From Sclerurus mexicanus (taxonomy: Eukaryota; Chordata; Aves; Passeriformes; Furnariidae), in the NCBI GenBank assembly GCA_013396755.1, contig VWZF01005999.1, forward strand, positions 570,005 to 634,004: a stretch of 64,000 bases of DNA, in the 5' to 3' direction. The notes beneath the pieces are model-generated. The model was not told the DNA's origin. It saw only the letters and a program-made list of their open reading frames with translations, and made no database searches. Positions 24,065 to 36,842 of this stretch are shown here, in pieces. Position numbers and translations under genes: made by a program. Position 1 is the stretch's first letter. Each line of letters begins with the position of its first letter.

Positions 24065-24245
24065 AAGCTGGAAGGGACACTGAGCACGTTTGCAGGTGAC
24101 CCAAAACTGGGAGGAGCTGTTGAGTCCCTCAAGGGCAGAGAGGTCCTGCAGAGAGACCTGGACTGATCAGTGGGCTGGGAATCACCAACCACAGGAAGTT
24201 CAACAAGGAGAAGTGTCTTGGGGATCTCTCTTGGTTCCCCCAGGA
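24065..24245 (+). mobile_element. CR1 LINE, reverse transcriptase fragment
   Basis: It translates as LSTFAGDPKLGGAVESL then LQRDLD and a stop. This is the CR1 RT region with the catalytic FADD changed to FAGD. It continues into RKFNKEK-like wording. Dead fragment. Confidence 0.75.
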
Positions 24246-25989
24246 AGGCCTGTGCATGTTGCAGAGTGTCACCTCACTGGGGACCATCTGAGGAGAGCTG
24301 CCCATGGGAGACAGAGAGGAGTCCATACCTTCTGGTGGGCTGGAAACCAAGGGAATCATCTGGTCCTTCTCCCGTCTGGTTGTTTCCCACCATGGGGATC
24401 AGTGTCCCATGGGCAAGGAGCATCCGGCTGGGATGAGGGAGCAGATGCCTCTGCATGAACACACGGATTTGGATGATCCTGTGCCACAGAGCAAATGCAG
24501 GAGCTGGCACAGGGGCTGGGATCTCCCACCCTCCCAAGCACCAGACCAGGGCCAGCAGCTGGAAATGTGGCAGCAGAGAGTGTAAGACCATGATGTGAAT
24601 TCTCATATCTCCCCTGATCAGGACTCACAGTGTTTATGCCAAATTATAACCCTAATGATAATTAGATTCAAACCGAACTCCTAAATCAGCCCGGGATTAT
24701 ATTTAACAGTAATCTACTATAATGCAGTGGTTAATCATATCTAACCTTAATACCAGCCTAATCCTTCGAATTATTTCAAATTTAATTCCAACCCAAAGGC
24801 AATTATCTCTTGAAACTTAAAATCTAAGTCTTTGAGTTTAATCATCCCTATAGATATAACCCTAAAACTTATCTAAACCTGCACACACAAAGAAAAACTT
24901 AATTATATATTTTAACCTTAAAAGTAACTAATTTCTAATTAAAGCTTAGTACTAAACTCATCTTTATCATAGCCCAGATTAACTCTAACTGTAAACCCTC
25001 ATCCTGATCTACAGTTCACTAAATAAAGGGGAAATAACAAAGGAGAAGGGTGTTTTCCAGCTGGATGTTTGCTCACAGACAAGGGAAAGATGTGGAGGCT
25101 CCACTTCGGCTTTGAGGTCTGAAATGGATATTCTTGTGCCCATCCCATGCCAGGGGAGGGAGGTGGAGCTGAATTCTCCTGCAGGGATGTGGAGGAGGCC
25201 AGTGCTGGCACTGGAGGCAGAGGCAGCTTTAGCAGACAAAATGAATCTGGGTTTGGAGCTCTCTGTAGCTCCTGCAGCTGTTTGAGGGTCCCCGTGAGCC
25301 CCTGTTATGGTCAGTGGTGGGTCTTGGCCAAGCTCTGCACAGGGACCTGCCCAAATCCTTTGCCAGGAAGGGCCCCATGAGTCCCTCCCTCCCTGCCCTG
25401 GCTCACGCAGGGGTGGCAAAGTTGGTACCAGCCCAGTCAGGAGCAGTGAAATGCTGTGTTTTATGCAGATTTTCTGAGTTTTAAAGGAGGGAAATCATGA
25501 CCATCCTTCAAAGCCTTCCTGTCTCCCACTTCTCTGAACTCCAATCTAACCACCAGACGCAAATATCACAGAGATCACCAACCTCAGCCCCTCTCTGGGC
25601 CCTTTCCACTGCACTCATGGGCACCGTGCCACGCTTTGACAGCCAAAAGTCCCTTCTCCCCCTCTCCTGCCAGCCCCCAGAGCCTGGGTGTGTGGGTGTT
25701 TGTGGAGAAGGAGCTGGGCTGGGTTGGTGGCCAGTGGTGGGTCCTGCTGCTCTTTCCCCCATCGGAGCCGCTGGGGGTGTGAAAGACAACAAAGAGAAAA
25801 AATGGAACTGTCGTTTGCTGCTGACCTGATTTTTTTTTTTTGAGAGAAAAAAGATGACATTCTACAATTAGTTGAAATATTATTTTAGCTGCAGGTATAA
25901 TTTATTTGCCTTGGTGTCATTTCCCATAGGAAGGGAGGATGTAGGATAAGCCCCCAGCAGGTACCATGAGGTTATTTAGTGCAGTGATC
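24246..25989. other. No gene seen apart from the AT-rich island
   Basis: Flanks the island at 24635-25015. A T-run lies at about 25830. Confidence 0.5.
24635..25015. other. G-poor, AT-rich island with telomere-like words
   Basis: About 380 bases very low in G, packed with CTAA and TAAC words such as ATAACCCTAATG (24646), CTAACCTTAATACC (24741), ATAACCCTAAAAC (24856) and TTAACCTTAAAAG (24912). It may be a decayed CCCTAA array or another simple repeat. No element ends are visible. Confidence 0.55.
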
Positions 25990-26132
25990 ACAGAACCAGA
26001 ATCACAAAATCCCAGGCTGGTTTGGGTTGGAAGGGACCTTAAAGATGAGCCATGGGCAGGGACACCTTCCACTAGCCCAGGCTGGTGCAAGCCCTGTCCA
26101 GCCTGGCCTTGGGCACTTCCAGGGAAGTTGAT
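25990..26132 (-). mobile_element. CR1 LINE, 3' end fragment
   Basis: CAGAATCACAAAATCCCAGG, GGTTGGAAGGGACCTTAAAG, then CCTTCCACTAGCCCAGGC. A short internal piece of the usual end is deleted near 26045. Confidence 0.85.
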
Positions 26133-26984
26133 GAAGTGGATGTTCAGAGTCAGGGCAGGCTCTGCCCTCACACGTGGTCGGTGTCTGGGCATTAACTGAC
26201 TGATTTCCTTTGCTGCATCTGCTGAGGTCCATTCCCAAAGATCAGCTCCCCATCCTTGGTGCTCTGTGCCTGGAAGTGACGGGGGTGGATCTGTTCTCTG
26301 CGGGGATGCCCAGGTGTTTGCCAGGTCTCTCAGGCAGGGCTACACCTTGTGGCAGCCTACAAGTGAAGAGGGAGGAGAATCAGCTTATCCAGAGACCCCA
26401 ACACCTGCTCAGCTGGGTGATGGAGGGACACAGTCCTCAAACTGGCATTTTTAAAGGCACAAATGATCTGCTGTGAGGAGAAAGAGAAGAAACTGAGCAA
26501 AAATCTGAACTTTAAAATGTGCAACTACCAGGGGTGCCAGTATCCTCTGTGCCAACCATGACATGAGTGAAAAGCATGACCCGTTCACCCAGATCACAGA
26601 TTTGGCTTTAACAGGGTGTCAGCTCTTCAGAGAATAAATCCTGAGCTTTTCTCCGCCTTCCCATTTCTGTGTTTTCAGGTTCCTGTTTATGTAATATTTT
26701 CTGCAAAATGTTCTTTCTCTATTATGACCATATTTTTATTTAGCAAAAATGAGGAATCTTATGTAATTCTATGACTTCTGAAGCAAAAGTTCAAACATGG
26801 CAGGAAAACATAAGCCTTGGCAACAGCTTTTGCATGTTGAAGCTTTCCAGCTTCCAGCGCTTCTGATACTCCTCTAACAAATGGGTCTAAACAGGAAAAG
26901 CTTGGCCAAGTCCATTTGCTCTTTTTGCACTTCCTTCCCTCTCCTGGTATTACTCAACGCTCTCCCCTTCCCTTGCAGGATCTG
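26133..26984. other. No gene seen
   Basis: AT-rich, unique sequence. Confidence 0.5.
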
Positions 26985-27476
26985 GGTCCAGCTCTGGAAT
27001 CTCCAGCACAGGAAAAACATGGACCTGTTGGAGCAAGTCCAGAAAAGGACATGAGGATGGTCAGAGGGCTGGAGCAGCTCTGCTATGGAGAAACACTGAG
27101 AGAATCAGCAGTGTTCAGCCTGGAGAAGAGAAGGCTCCAAGGAGACCTTAAAGCACTTCTAGGACCTAAAGGGGCTCCAAGATAGCTGGAGAGGGACTTT
27201 GGACAAGGGCCTGGAGGGACAGGACAATGGATTCTGCCAGAGGGCAGGGCTAGACGGGATGTTGGGAAGGGACTCTTGGCTGGGAGGGTGGGCAGGCCCT
27301 GGCACAGGTTGGGCAGAGAAGCTGTGGCTGCCCCATCCCTGGAAGTGTCCAAGGCCAGGTTGGATGGGGCTTGGAGCAATGTGGAGCTAGTGGGAGGTGA
27401 CCTGCCCATGGCAGGGATGAGATGATCTCTAAGTTCCCTTCTGCCCAAACCATTCTGAGTTTCTGTGTTTCTAAAG
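26985..27476 (+). mobile_element. CR1 LINE, 3' portion
   Basis: From TGTTGGAGCAAGTCCAGAAA through CCCCATCCCTGGAAGTGTCC to AAGTTCCCTTCTGCCCAAAC and a short TTCTGTG tail. Confidence 0.88.
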
Positions 27477-27599
27477 CTGCACTCGCATCAGCACTGGAGG
27501 AAATCACACGGCTCTTCCTCGACGCTGCCGAGCAAAGAGGCACCAGTGATGGCCAATCCCTCTCTCCCTGTTATTCCTCTCTTCCAGTTGAACAGAATC

Positions 27600-27790
27600 T
27601 GCAGAATGGGACCTGAGGACCTGCTGAACACACACCTGAACAAAAGCTGGCAACGTGCCCTCGCCCCTGAGGAGTCTCACGGCACCCTGGGCTGCAGGAC
27701 ACAAAGTGTTGCCAGAAGGGCAAGGCAGGTGATTCCCCAGGTGGTTCAGCACTGGTGAGGCCACACCTCGAGCACTGCGATCCTGGGGAG
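27600..27790 (+). mobile_element. CR1 LINE fragment upstream of the 3' end
   Basis: GGGCTGCAGGACACAAAGTG, then TTCAGCACTGGTGAGGCCAC and CTCGAGCACTGCGATCCTGG are standard CR1 wording between the RT and the 3' end. It ends where the unclassified duplicated segment begins. Confidence 0.7.
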
Positions 27791-27837
27791 CCCCCGTGCT
27801 GGGTGTGCCTGCAGCTTGTGCCGCCCCAGTGTCACCA

Positions 27838-28250
27838 GCGGGCACCACAGTGCAGCTCATCCCGTTCACATCCCGCACTGTCATGGCCCTCCAGCTGCTG
27901 CCTGAAGTGGGGGGAAGGGAATAATCAGTGCCAAGATTTTCGTGGCTGAATTCCATAGTCTCCTCCTCCTCCTGTCTCCATCCTCTGCAACCCACTGGGA
28001 CACTTTCCACCCTTCGTGCCCTGTCACAGTCCTGCAGCACGGCGACGTTCTCCTGTGAAACCAAAAGCAATGAAGTCACAGGAGAAATTCCCCGCCAGTG
28101 ACATCAAGGCGGATCACAGCTGCACTGAGACATTCCAGGGAGATGGAAGCACCGTCCTGGAGCAGCTGGCATGACCAGGATACTTGACCTTGCAAGGGAG
28201 GCTGAGCTGCAGGTGGATGTACGCATGTTGTTCCACCTCCCTTCCCGCCT
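27838..28250. repeat. Unclassified duplicated segment, copy 1
   Basis: About 75-80% identical by eye to 41795-42210, in the same orientation. The core is TTCACATCCCGCACT, CAGCTGCTGCCTG, CCTGCAGCACG, GTGAAACCAAAAGCA and TTCCAGGGAGATGGAA. On the minus strand this copy has an open reading of about 60 codons (ENVAVLQDCDRARR, SVPVGCRGW, EEEETMEF) directly after a pyrimidine tract ending TTTCACAG, which looks like an intron-exon border. The flanks do not match between copies. I do not know the source. Confidence 0.7.
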
Positions 28251-31200
28251 GGACAGAGGCTGATCCATGGATTTGATGGATCAGGGAGCCCAGCAGCGCA
28301 GTGAGGGGCAGGGCTGGGCCCCAAGTGCAGGGAACAAAGCAGGTTTTATGGTACCCAAAACAGCAGCTGAAATGTCAACTGCCACTAATCTTGTTTGTCA
28401 CTGATCTGTGCTTTGGGCTCTCCCAGAGCCCTGCGGTGCCCTCCCTGTGACCCGGCTGCAGCTGTTGGGCACATTTCATTGCTGGGCACATTCAGGCCAT
28501 CCCAGCACCTGCTGTGCAATGTGCTGCTCGTGCTGGTGGTGCTGGTGGTGCTGATGGTGCTGACAGCACCGATGGGAAAGGATCTGCTGCTGCAATCGGA
28601 GCTGGGTGCCTGCTGCTCCTGTCAGTCACAGTGATGCTGATGGAAAGCTGCTGCCTCCTGCAGCTCCCCAGGGCAGCTGCTCCCTCGGCTGCAGGGAGGG
28701 AGAGGGGAGGGAAAAGGACCAAAAAAGCAGAGATGGATGGGACAGGAGTGGTTTCAGTCAAACTCCAAGAGTAGGAGCTTCTGAAGAGGCTATTGGATCC
28801 GAGGAGCATCTCTAGAGACAGAGTGGAAGCTTTTGAGTTCAGAGGACGGATTGTGGAAGTGACTGCCATCACTCTGAGTCAGAGGAAACATGTATTTAGG
28901 AACAGGTTCCTAAATGAAAGAGAAAATTAAATGGAATATGTGTGTGGTTTCAGGCTGATTGAGTAAATAGCTCAGAGCTGCTTGCACACTGAAATCCTGG
29001 AGAATATCCATGACATTTGGACGCTGGTGCAACACAGTTCCTGTCCTGCAAACACAGCGCTGGGCAGGTCGTTGCTGGTGCCTCTGCTCCAGTGACTCAC
29101 AGCACCACTGAATGACCAAGTTTGGGGAGGACTTCTGGAAGGCTCCAGTGCAGCTTGAGGAATCACAGCAATCTTCCACAGACCCTTTCTGGCCAAGCTC
29201 CCACTCTCGACTGACACCTCTCTGACACCTGAGTCCTGGTCCTGCTGAGCTCCCTGCAGAGGTGCTGCACCATTCCATGTGACCAGCTCTTGCCACCCAT
29301 TCCTGGCTCTGGCACACCTCTTGGCCTGCAGGATACACCTGGAACATTCTTTCCCACACATTATTCTGCCTTTGCAACTGCACAGCAGCTCGTGAAAGGA
29401 CTGGAAACCTGATGGCATTTTCTTGCTGACTGTGGAATTTTTGGCCAGTGCCACCCTCCATCTGCTGCCCAGCCCCATCTAGGGAAGGGGGCAGGTGCTG
29501 CAGCCACCTGAATAGCTGAGCACCAGGAAACTCCCCCCAGGGATTTTCAGGATGTAATGCCAGGAAATGGGACTTCCACCAGCCAGATGACCCACAGCCC
29601 ACACTGGCTCTCCCACTGCCCCTGGGCTCCTGCATCCCTCTCCTGGTTCTGCCACAGCCCTTCTTCCCTCACCTCCCGCTTCCCTGAGGAGGTTCCTGTG
29701 AGCTGCTCTGTGTGGCCATGAACTTCTAGGATTTCTCATTGTTTCATTCCCTGTGCTCAGGGGAAGGGGCCAGCAATGCCCCTGATTATTTGGGAAAGAT
29801 ATGGGGCGGCTTTTCCCTGCTCCCACTGCCCCCTGCATAGCTCAGGCAGGTTTTCCACATAGACATCTCTCTCACAGCCACCTACAGATTAGGTACCTGG
29901 ACCTGTCCTTGAAGACAACTGAGCTTCTTGGGGCATCCCACTGCTGCTGGGACAGGATTTAGGGACTTCTGAACAGTGGCCTGGAAAAGCTGAATTGATT
30001 ATTCTCCGAGCGTTGACCCCAGTGGGGCCACTTGTGTTGCACGTTCTGTGTTTGGGTGGCTGCCTTAAAGTACCTGCAGCTCCCACAGACCTTGTGCCAC
30101 ACACACATGTCCACCCCCAGGACAGCTTTGCATTTGTTTAGTGAAACCCTTTTGCTTTTGGGTTTCTTGCTGAGTTAAGCTCAGCCCATCCTGGGTAGTG
30201 AAACACACGGTGCCGCTGTGTTTGTTGTCCCTCTGGGATGCTCTTTGCCCCAGGATCCCAACATTGCACAGGAGCTTGTGGGGAAGTGGCAGGTGCCCAG
30301 CCCACTCCTTCCATCATGGAAGCCCTGGACACTTTCAGCTCAGTTGTGATCTGGGAACGTGGTGCAAGAGGTGAACTGAAGGTGAGTGAACGAAATCCCG
30401 AATACCTGAGCTCTCTGTGGTGTGCAGAGCAAGGGGAGACCTTTCCAGCTGAACTGGTTTTGTGAGGACTCTGTGCTCAGGAGTCACATACCGAGAAAGT
30501 TGAGGGGAAAACCCTAAGGACACTGCAGAGTTCTTTGACAGCTGTTTTTAATGCATTGCTCATGAAGATCTTTTCCCTTCTCCATTTGATGCTCAAGCTG
30601 AGTCAAGCCCAGAGCTGGTGCAGATTCACCTCCAAGACTCACACGTGCTATGAGGGAATCTAGGACATGTTCCAAGTGACCCCTGCATGATTTTACAGCC
30701 TCAGGCATCTTTCAAGCCTCTGAGTCAGCACCTCGATTCCTAAATGCTTTGGTGAACCCAGATCTTGGTGTCACCTCAATTCCCACTCCAAGCACGGTTC
30801 TCAGGAGGTCAGAAGTGTGGCCGTGGTTCTCCTGTCTGGGCTGCTCCCCCCTGCACCCTGCACATCTGTCCTCCCTGCTCCTCCCTGGGTCACTCACTGC
30901 CTTACCTTCCCCGAGCTCAGGGTCTTTACTGCCAAAGCCCCTTCTGTGTCTGATGTGACCAACACCTGCCCAGGTGGGGAATAACATAAATTTATAGTGT
31001 AGGGTGCCCAAAACCCCCATATAATTGTGAGCACCCAAAATTATGTCCCTGCCTTTGATTTCCAGACAATTAGATGAATATATCTGCTTGAAGTTTAATA
31101 TAGTAAATGCCTGTGCTCTTTGCATTTGACACCAACACCTTCCCTTGTGAAATCTCAAGGAGACCTGGTTTGTACTCGAGGTGGGGAATGTGTAAAAGTA

Positions 31201-33704
31201 GCAATTTCTGGTATGAGTCACCACCTCGGTGTTTGATTAATTCTCTATTTCTGAAACTCTGATGAAAATAAATCGTTGGGAGCCCCAGAGGAAGGTGATG
31301 ATACAGGAGAAAATAGAGGATGTACTACAGAGTGTATCCTAAATTAGTGGGAGCAGGAGAGGACATAAACCAGTGGTTGCTCTCAGAATACATCATTTCA
31401 GTGCTCACTCCTTTCACCTTGAAGAAAGGGCATGAACTTGTCCCAAAGCCTGAAAAAAGGCAAAAGACTGTCCAGCAAAACAGGAGGAATCGCGCCCAAG
31501 TCCCATGGGAACATCTTTCCACTCAGCTACAGGCTTAGAGTTACAACATCAAATCTAATTGTGCACTGCACAGATGGGCCTGTGGGGCATGGAAAAAGGT
31601 GTTACTTGGATCAGGAATGGTTCCAGTGCAGAAGAGGTTCTGGACAAGATCCAGGGTCTGGCCTAGGTCCAGGACTGGACTCCAGACTATAATGAGGATA
31701 AAATTTACCTCGGGGTACAGAATATACGATATGTGCAGTGAGCAGAGCAGATCCCCAGATAAGAGGGATGGCTGTGCTGGGGGAGCCAGCTGAGCCTCTG
31801 CCTTGAGGCTCCACGAGGGCTTGAAAAGGAGCCAAGGTCACATTTGGGCCATCTGCTATGATGGGCCAGGGGCCGGATCTGCCATTAATGCTCCATGAAA
31901 TATAAAACAAGAGTTGAGGCTGGCTCTGGACTTCATTAACACTTTGAAAAGCCAAGGGGAATATCACATTTGACTGTGGGGCCAGCACAAGTCAGCAGAG
32001 AATCTAACATTTCAGTTCCCACTCCGAAAACCCAACAGCTTTGTCTCAGTTCTGACTGCTCCTTCCAAAATCAACTGAGACAACCAGTTATTGTGAAAAA
32101 AAAGAGTGCATTGCCAATGAAACCAACTGAAAAGGTTCATTCTGTGCTCTTTGGGGATATTCACCCTCTTTGTTTATGCTCTGTCTATGAATTTCATGGC
32201 AGAAAACGAGCTCCTTGAAACGAATCCTTTGACTTCTCAATGCCTCACATTCACAGGCTGTTGGTGTGGAGTGAACTTCTGGTCTCAGCCTTGGAAAGGA
32301 CATGGGCTGGATCCTTAGCTGGTGTCAATAGCAAGAGAATTATGCTGCTTCTCAGCAGCTTCGATGCAGCTGCAGGGCCACAGCCAGTTGTATTTGAGTC
32401 AGGAAGTTCCTGGATGGCTCCCGGGAAAATTACCTTTGCAAACACAAAGAGTCACTCCTAGAACACGGTTTTCTTCCAAAGTGAACGTGCCACCCCCTGG
32501 AAGCCCTTGGATGGACATCCACGTGATGTGCAATGTATGCTGAGATGGTTCTTTTGCTTTCCAGCCAGAAACACCCAAGTACAGAGAGGGGCTTGTCTGT
32601 GCCCAGGGCTGTGCCTTCTCTGCCCTCCAGCACGTGCTGTGTGCCCGCAACGGGATCCTGCTGCTCCCACTGTGGGAGAGTGGGAAGGGAGAAACAAGGA
32701 AAGGCAGAAGCAGACGTGCACCTTCAGCAGCTCTGCCTTCCTGGGAAAGCACATTCCACACTCCCCCCGGAAAGGAAGCCAATCCCAGGCTCCCTGACCA
32801 TCCTGTTGCTGGTGACGAACAGGGGGATCCCAGACAGGGGTGTGCAGGAAACCCAAAGGCCCCACTGGAGGCTGAGGGTCCTAATCCTTCCCGATCCCCA
32901 CAAATCCTTGGAACGTTTTGGTTGGGGCAGCTGATTAAACACAAGAAAACCCCAATTCACCTCCGTGCTGTGCGGAACAGGGAGAACTTCTTGGCAAGTC
33001 CAGCTCCTTTTGTGAAACCCAGCACAGGAAGAAGGAAAGAGCCCAGCTGTGAGCGAGAGCTGCGTGCAGGGTTTGCTTTGGACCATCATCTGCCTGACTC
33101 TTGGACTGGAAGGGAAGAATTCTCTGTGGGTTTGCTGAACGTCTTCCAGGGAGCCTGTTTGCATCTTTGCTGGAAGCTCCGTGTCCAGGAACTCTTCCCA
33201 GGTGCTGCCCTCTCACGGTAACGGGGAGCCCCGAGGCTGGTTTCGTGCAGGAGAGGCCAGGTCACCAAGACCCCAAGTTTGGTGCTGGTGCTGAGGCTCT
33301 GTCCCTTCTGTGACCGTGGTTAACATGAAAGGCGTTGCTGGACGTGGAGCCAAACCAGGACAAGGTTTCTGGAGCCGAGCAGCCGTGTGAGGCTTTCCCA
33401 CCACCTGCCTGCCCTTGGCTGAGCACTGGTGGAGGACTAATGCCTCCTGGTGGTCCCAGACACATCCCACTGACAGCGTGGGAATGGCCTGTGCACCTTC
33501 CACTTGGGCTGCCTGGGGGAGTCCCAGCTGGCACCAAGAAGCGCATGTGGAGATGCAGGGGTTGCCAAGTGGGAGTGCTCAGAGAGGGGGAGTGCAAGCA
33601 GAAGGGTAAAAGGGAAAGGCTGGGAAATGAGGAAAGGGGAAAGGCAGAGGTGGTGCAGGGTTATGGACTGCCCAGGCAGGGCAGCAGGGGGACAGTTTTG
33701 GGCA
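28251..33704. other. 5.4 kb without recognised repeat or gene
   Basis: The longest CR1-free stretch in the window. Minus-strand frames at 28910-29635 are open for 241 codons, and a small GTGAGT donor lies at 30382, but I cannot build any gene from them. Confidence 0.45.
28515..28565. repeat. Imperfect GCTGGT-type triplet repeat
   Basis: GCTCGTGCTGGTGGTGCTGG and similar units repeat with period 3 or 6. Confidence 0.7.
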
Positions 33705-34160
33705 CCACAGTGTAAGATCTAAAGCCATTAGAGCGAATTCAAAGGAGGAGTATGTGACAGTGAACGGTCTTGAGGAGCAGCTGAGGTCACTGGGTTTGTT
33801 CAGCCTGGGGAAGAGGAGACAGGTCTGACCTCACTGGGGTCTGCACCTTCCTCATGAGGGGCAGGCACTGAGCTCTGCTCTGTGTGACAGGGACAGCACC
33901 CAGGGAAGGGCTGGAGCTGTGTCAGGGCAGGGTCAGGTGGGATCTCAGGGAAAGATTCTTCCCCCAGAGGGTGGTGGGCACTGCCCAGGCTCCCCAGGGC
34001 AGTGGGCACGGCCCCAAGGCTGCCAGAGCTCCAGGAGGGTTTGGATGATGCTCTGGGGCACAGGGTGGGATTGTTGGGGTGTCTGTGCAGAGCCAGGAGC
34101 TGGACTCGATGGTCCTTGTGGGTCCCTTCCAGCTCAGAGAGAGTCTATGATTGCATTGGT
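33705..34160 (+). mobile_element. CR1 LINE, 3' portion
   Basis: From AGAGCGAATTCAAAGGAGG through CCCAGAGGGTGGTGGGCACT to GGTCCTTGTGGGTCCCTTCC and a TCTATGATTG tail. Confidence 0.9.
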
Positions 34161-35414
34161 TAACAAAGCTGGAGCCCATCACAGACTTGGTGAGAACTTC
34201 CACTGTGAAGAAACCTCAGGCACAGCTGGGACCAGGTGAGAAGAGAAGAACCACAGGGGTGTGAACCTCATGCTTGACTAATGAAATTCTACAGCCCACG
34301 GCCTGATTAGGCCCTGCTGGGTTTGGCAGGGTGCAGGTCTGGCTGTGGCCTTGGGCTTCACTCTCCCTGCCCTGTTTCCCCCACGAAGATGGGGACCTGT
34401 GCTAAGCCTGAGCCTTGGCACACAGACAGCAAAGAGAGCTTTGACATCCCTCCAGCAGCACCTCATCTGGAGGTGCATGGGGAGAAAAACTCTTCCTTAG
34501 GTTAAAAAGACTGTAGGAAAAGCAGAAAACCTCGCTTTTTCTGGAGTGCCAGTGGTGCAGCTGAGCCCTGTGGTGCCCAGGGGCAGGGGGAGTGTGATTC
34601 TGGCTGTGCTGGGGCAGGGACCTGTGGCAGGAAAGGGTTGGAGAGTCTTTCATCAGGCCAGTTGGATCAGTGCCCACAATATTTAATACCTGGCCCAACA
34701 GAAATAATTAAATTGTCATAGCTGGTGACAGACAGTTTTGGAATGAGCAAATCAAGCACAGTCAGTGCCATCTGCAGACTGTGCCCTTCTGTCCTTTGCC
34801 ACGTGCCATCACCAGAGACCTGGCGCCGAGGACTAAGCAAGGCTGAACAGCATTAAGAGCATTTTCCTCTGCACCTCTTCTGCTCCTAGAAGTTTTAGGC
34901 TAAACCAGGCTCATCTGACCCAGAGGACTGAAAAGAACTGAAGGGAAACAGCGAGGAATTCTAAGCTTTCATCAGAAGCCTATTAGAGGCCCTATCATTT
35001 ACTCTGAACACATGAAACAGCCTTTATTACAGGCATTTTGTGAGCACAAAAGATACTTTCAATAACACAGGAAGGGAAAAAAATCATTACAAACTTGCAA
35101 GAATCAAGGACCATCTTGCAGAATCTCTTTGTCACGGAACAAATTATGAAAGGCTATAAATGGGTGACCATTATTAGAACAAGGGAGCTCTCTAACTAGG
35201 CTCCCTGCACAGGGAATGAGCTGCTTCCATAACGGGCAGGGGGGACGGGAGGCAACCCGCAGGTACATCACAAGCTCTCCAGGGTGGAGGAGGAAACAGC
35301 CTTAAAGTCATTTTCAGGAGTATTTGGAGAAACAAGTTACTTAAAAGACTGTTAAAAATACACATGGACCCACACAAATATGCACAGCACTGGGCGCTGC
35401 TGAACTTGGCCAAG
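34161..35414. other. No gene seen; possible conserved block 34680-35190
   Basis: About 500 bases of balanced, AT-leaning complex sequence (AGAAATAATTAAATTGTCAT, TCAATAACACAGGAAGGG). Candidate non-coding element only. Confidence 0.4.
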
Positions 35415-35565
35415 GTCACACCTGGAAGTGTCCAAGGCCAGGTTGGACGGGGCTTGGAGCAACCTGGGCTGGTGGAAGGTGTCCCTGCCCGTGGCAGGGG
35501 TGGCACTGGATGAGATTTAAGGTCCCTTCCAACCCAAACCAGTGTGGGATTCTGTGATTCCAGGG
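35415..35565 (+). mobile_element. CR1 LINE, 3' end
   Basis: ACCTGGAAGTGTCCAAGGCC to GGGATTCTGTGATTCC, only about 150 bp. Confidence 0.9.
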
Positions 35566-36842
35566 TGTCACTGATGACCAGAACATGGGACCGGAGCTCT
35601 GGGCTCTTGGAGTCTGGCTGTGCTCCCCACCTCCCCCTTAACCTACTGGTTTGTCACTCCTCATGGGGTTTCCCCCTCCTGTTGTTTGTGCTGCTTGAAA
35701 GAAAAAAATCACTCCTCTCATTTTTATATTTTTAAAGTTTTTTTGTTTTCTTTTGAAATTCCAGCCTAACCTACTCATTCCTGCTCATCATGTAATTGAG
35801 TTTAAATAGTTCTTTCTCCCCCTGCTTGTTTACTCCTGTGGTATTTATATGAGTTAGTCATGGCTACTTTTAGCCTTCCTGTGGGGACACTAAACACAAT
35901 GAACTCCTTCCATCTCCCCATCCAGTGCAGCCCCGCCGTTCCTCTGCCCTGTCCCCACAGAGACTCCCACCCCTCCCTGCAGCTGCCCAGCTGAAAGTGG
36001 GTGTGGTTGTCCTTCATAGTTTGGTTAAACCTGCAGTGACTACACCAATGCCGTGTTTTATTCCAGGTCTTCCGTGGAGAGATGACCCACAGGAACGAGG
36101 AAGGCAACCTCACATTCCCACTGCCCTGGGCGGGTCAGTGGTACCTGAGGTCCTGCAGGATTATAATGCCGGTGTGGAACCTGCCTTGGGAAGACAAGGT
36201 TTCCCAGCCTGCTCAATAGACATGGGAATTTTCAGGGGGAGCAGCACGGTCAGTAAGAGACTGAGAACTCAGCGTTTCCACAAACAGGGTGTTGTGCAAA
36301 TCCCACTGGAAGCCAAAGAAGAGCCTTGAAAAGCTGCCCCATCGGTCTGTGGTTTGCGCCACGTTGCCAGTGGTGTCACCTGTCCATGGGTGCTTTTATC
36401 TCCATGGGAACTGCTGGGCTGGGGTTTTCTCCTTGAATCAGGGTGTGATCCTTCCCAAACATTCTGGCTGCAGTATTTGGAATATGGTGGTATTGGCCAG
36501 GAGCCTTTGATTCTGAGCTGCTGTGCCTGTGTCCAGCCTGGAGATGACCTTTGCCAGCTGTCAGGGCTGCTGTGCTTGCAAGAGGCTCCCATCTTTCAAA
36601 GGAATGGTCAGTCAGGACAGGCCATCAGGATGTTCCGTGCTTCTGGGAAGGTGCCATGTCAGCCTGTGGTGCTGGCACACCTGGGGAGCACCAAGACCAT
36701 GTTCCACCAGTGTCTTTGCATTCAGCCTCTCTGGGCAGCCAGAAGGTCTCATTGAAGCTGCTGAATTGCTGTATGTCATGGCAATGCTCTTTCCAGGCCT
36801 TGGGGTTCAGGAGGAGAAGGTGCTGCTTGCACTGGCTCCAAG
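35566..36842. other. No gene seen
   Basis: Unique sequence with a T-rich patch near 35720-35760. Confidence 0.5.

Noticed and set aside
28910..29635. 241-codon open frame on the minus strand
   Set aside because: No family resemblance and two other minus frames are also open over much of it; no convincing exon borders.
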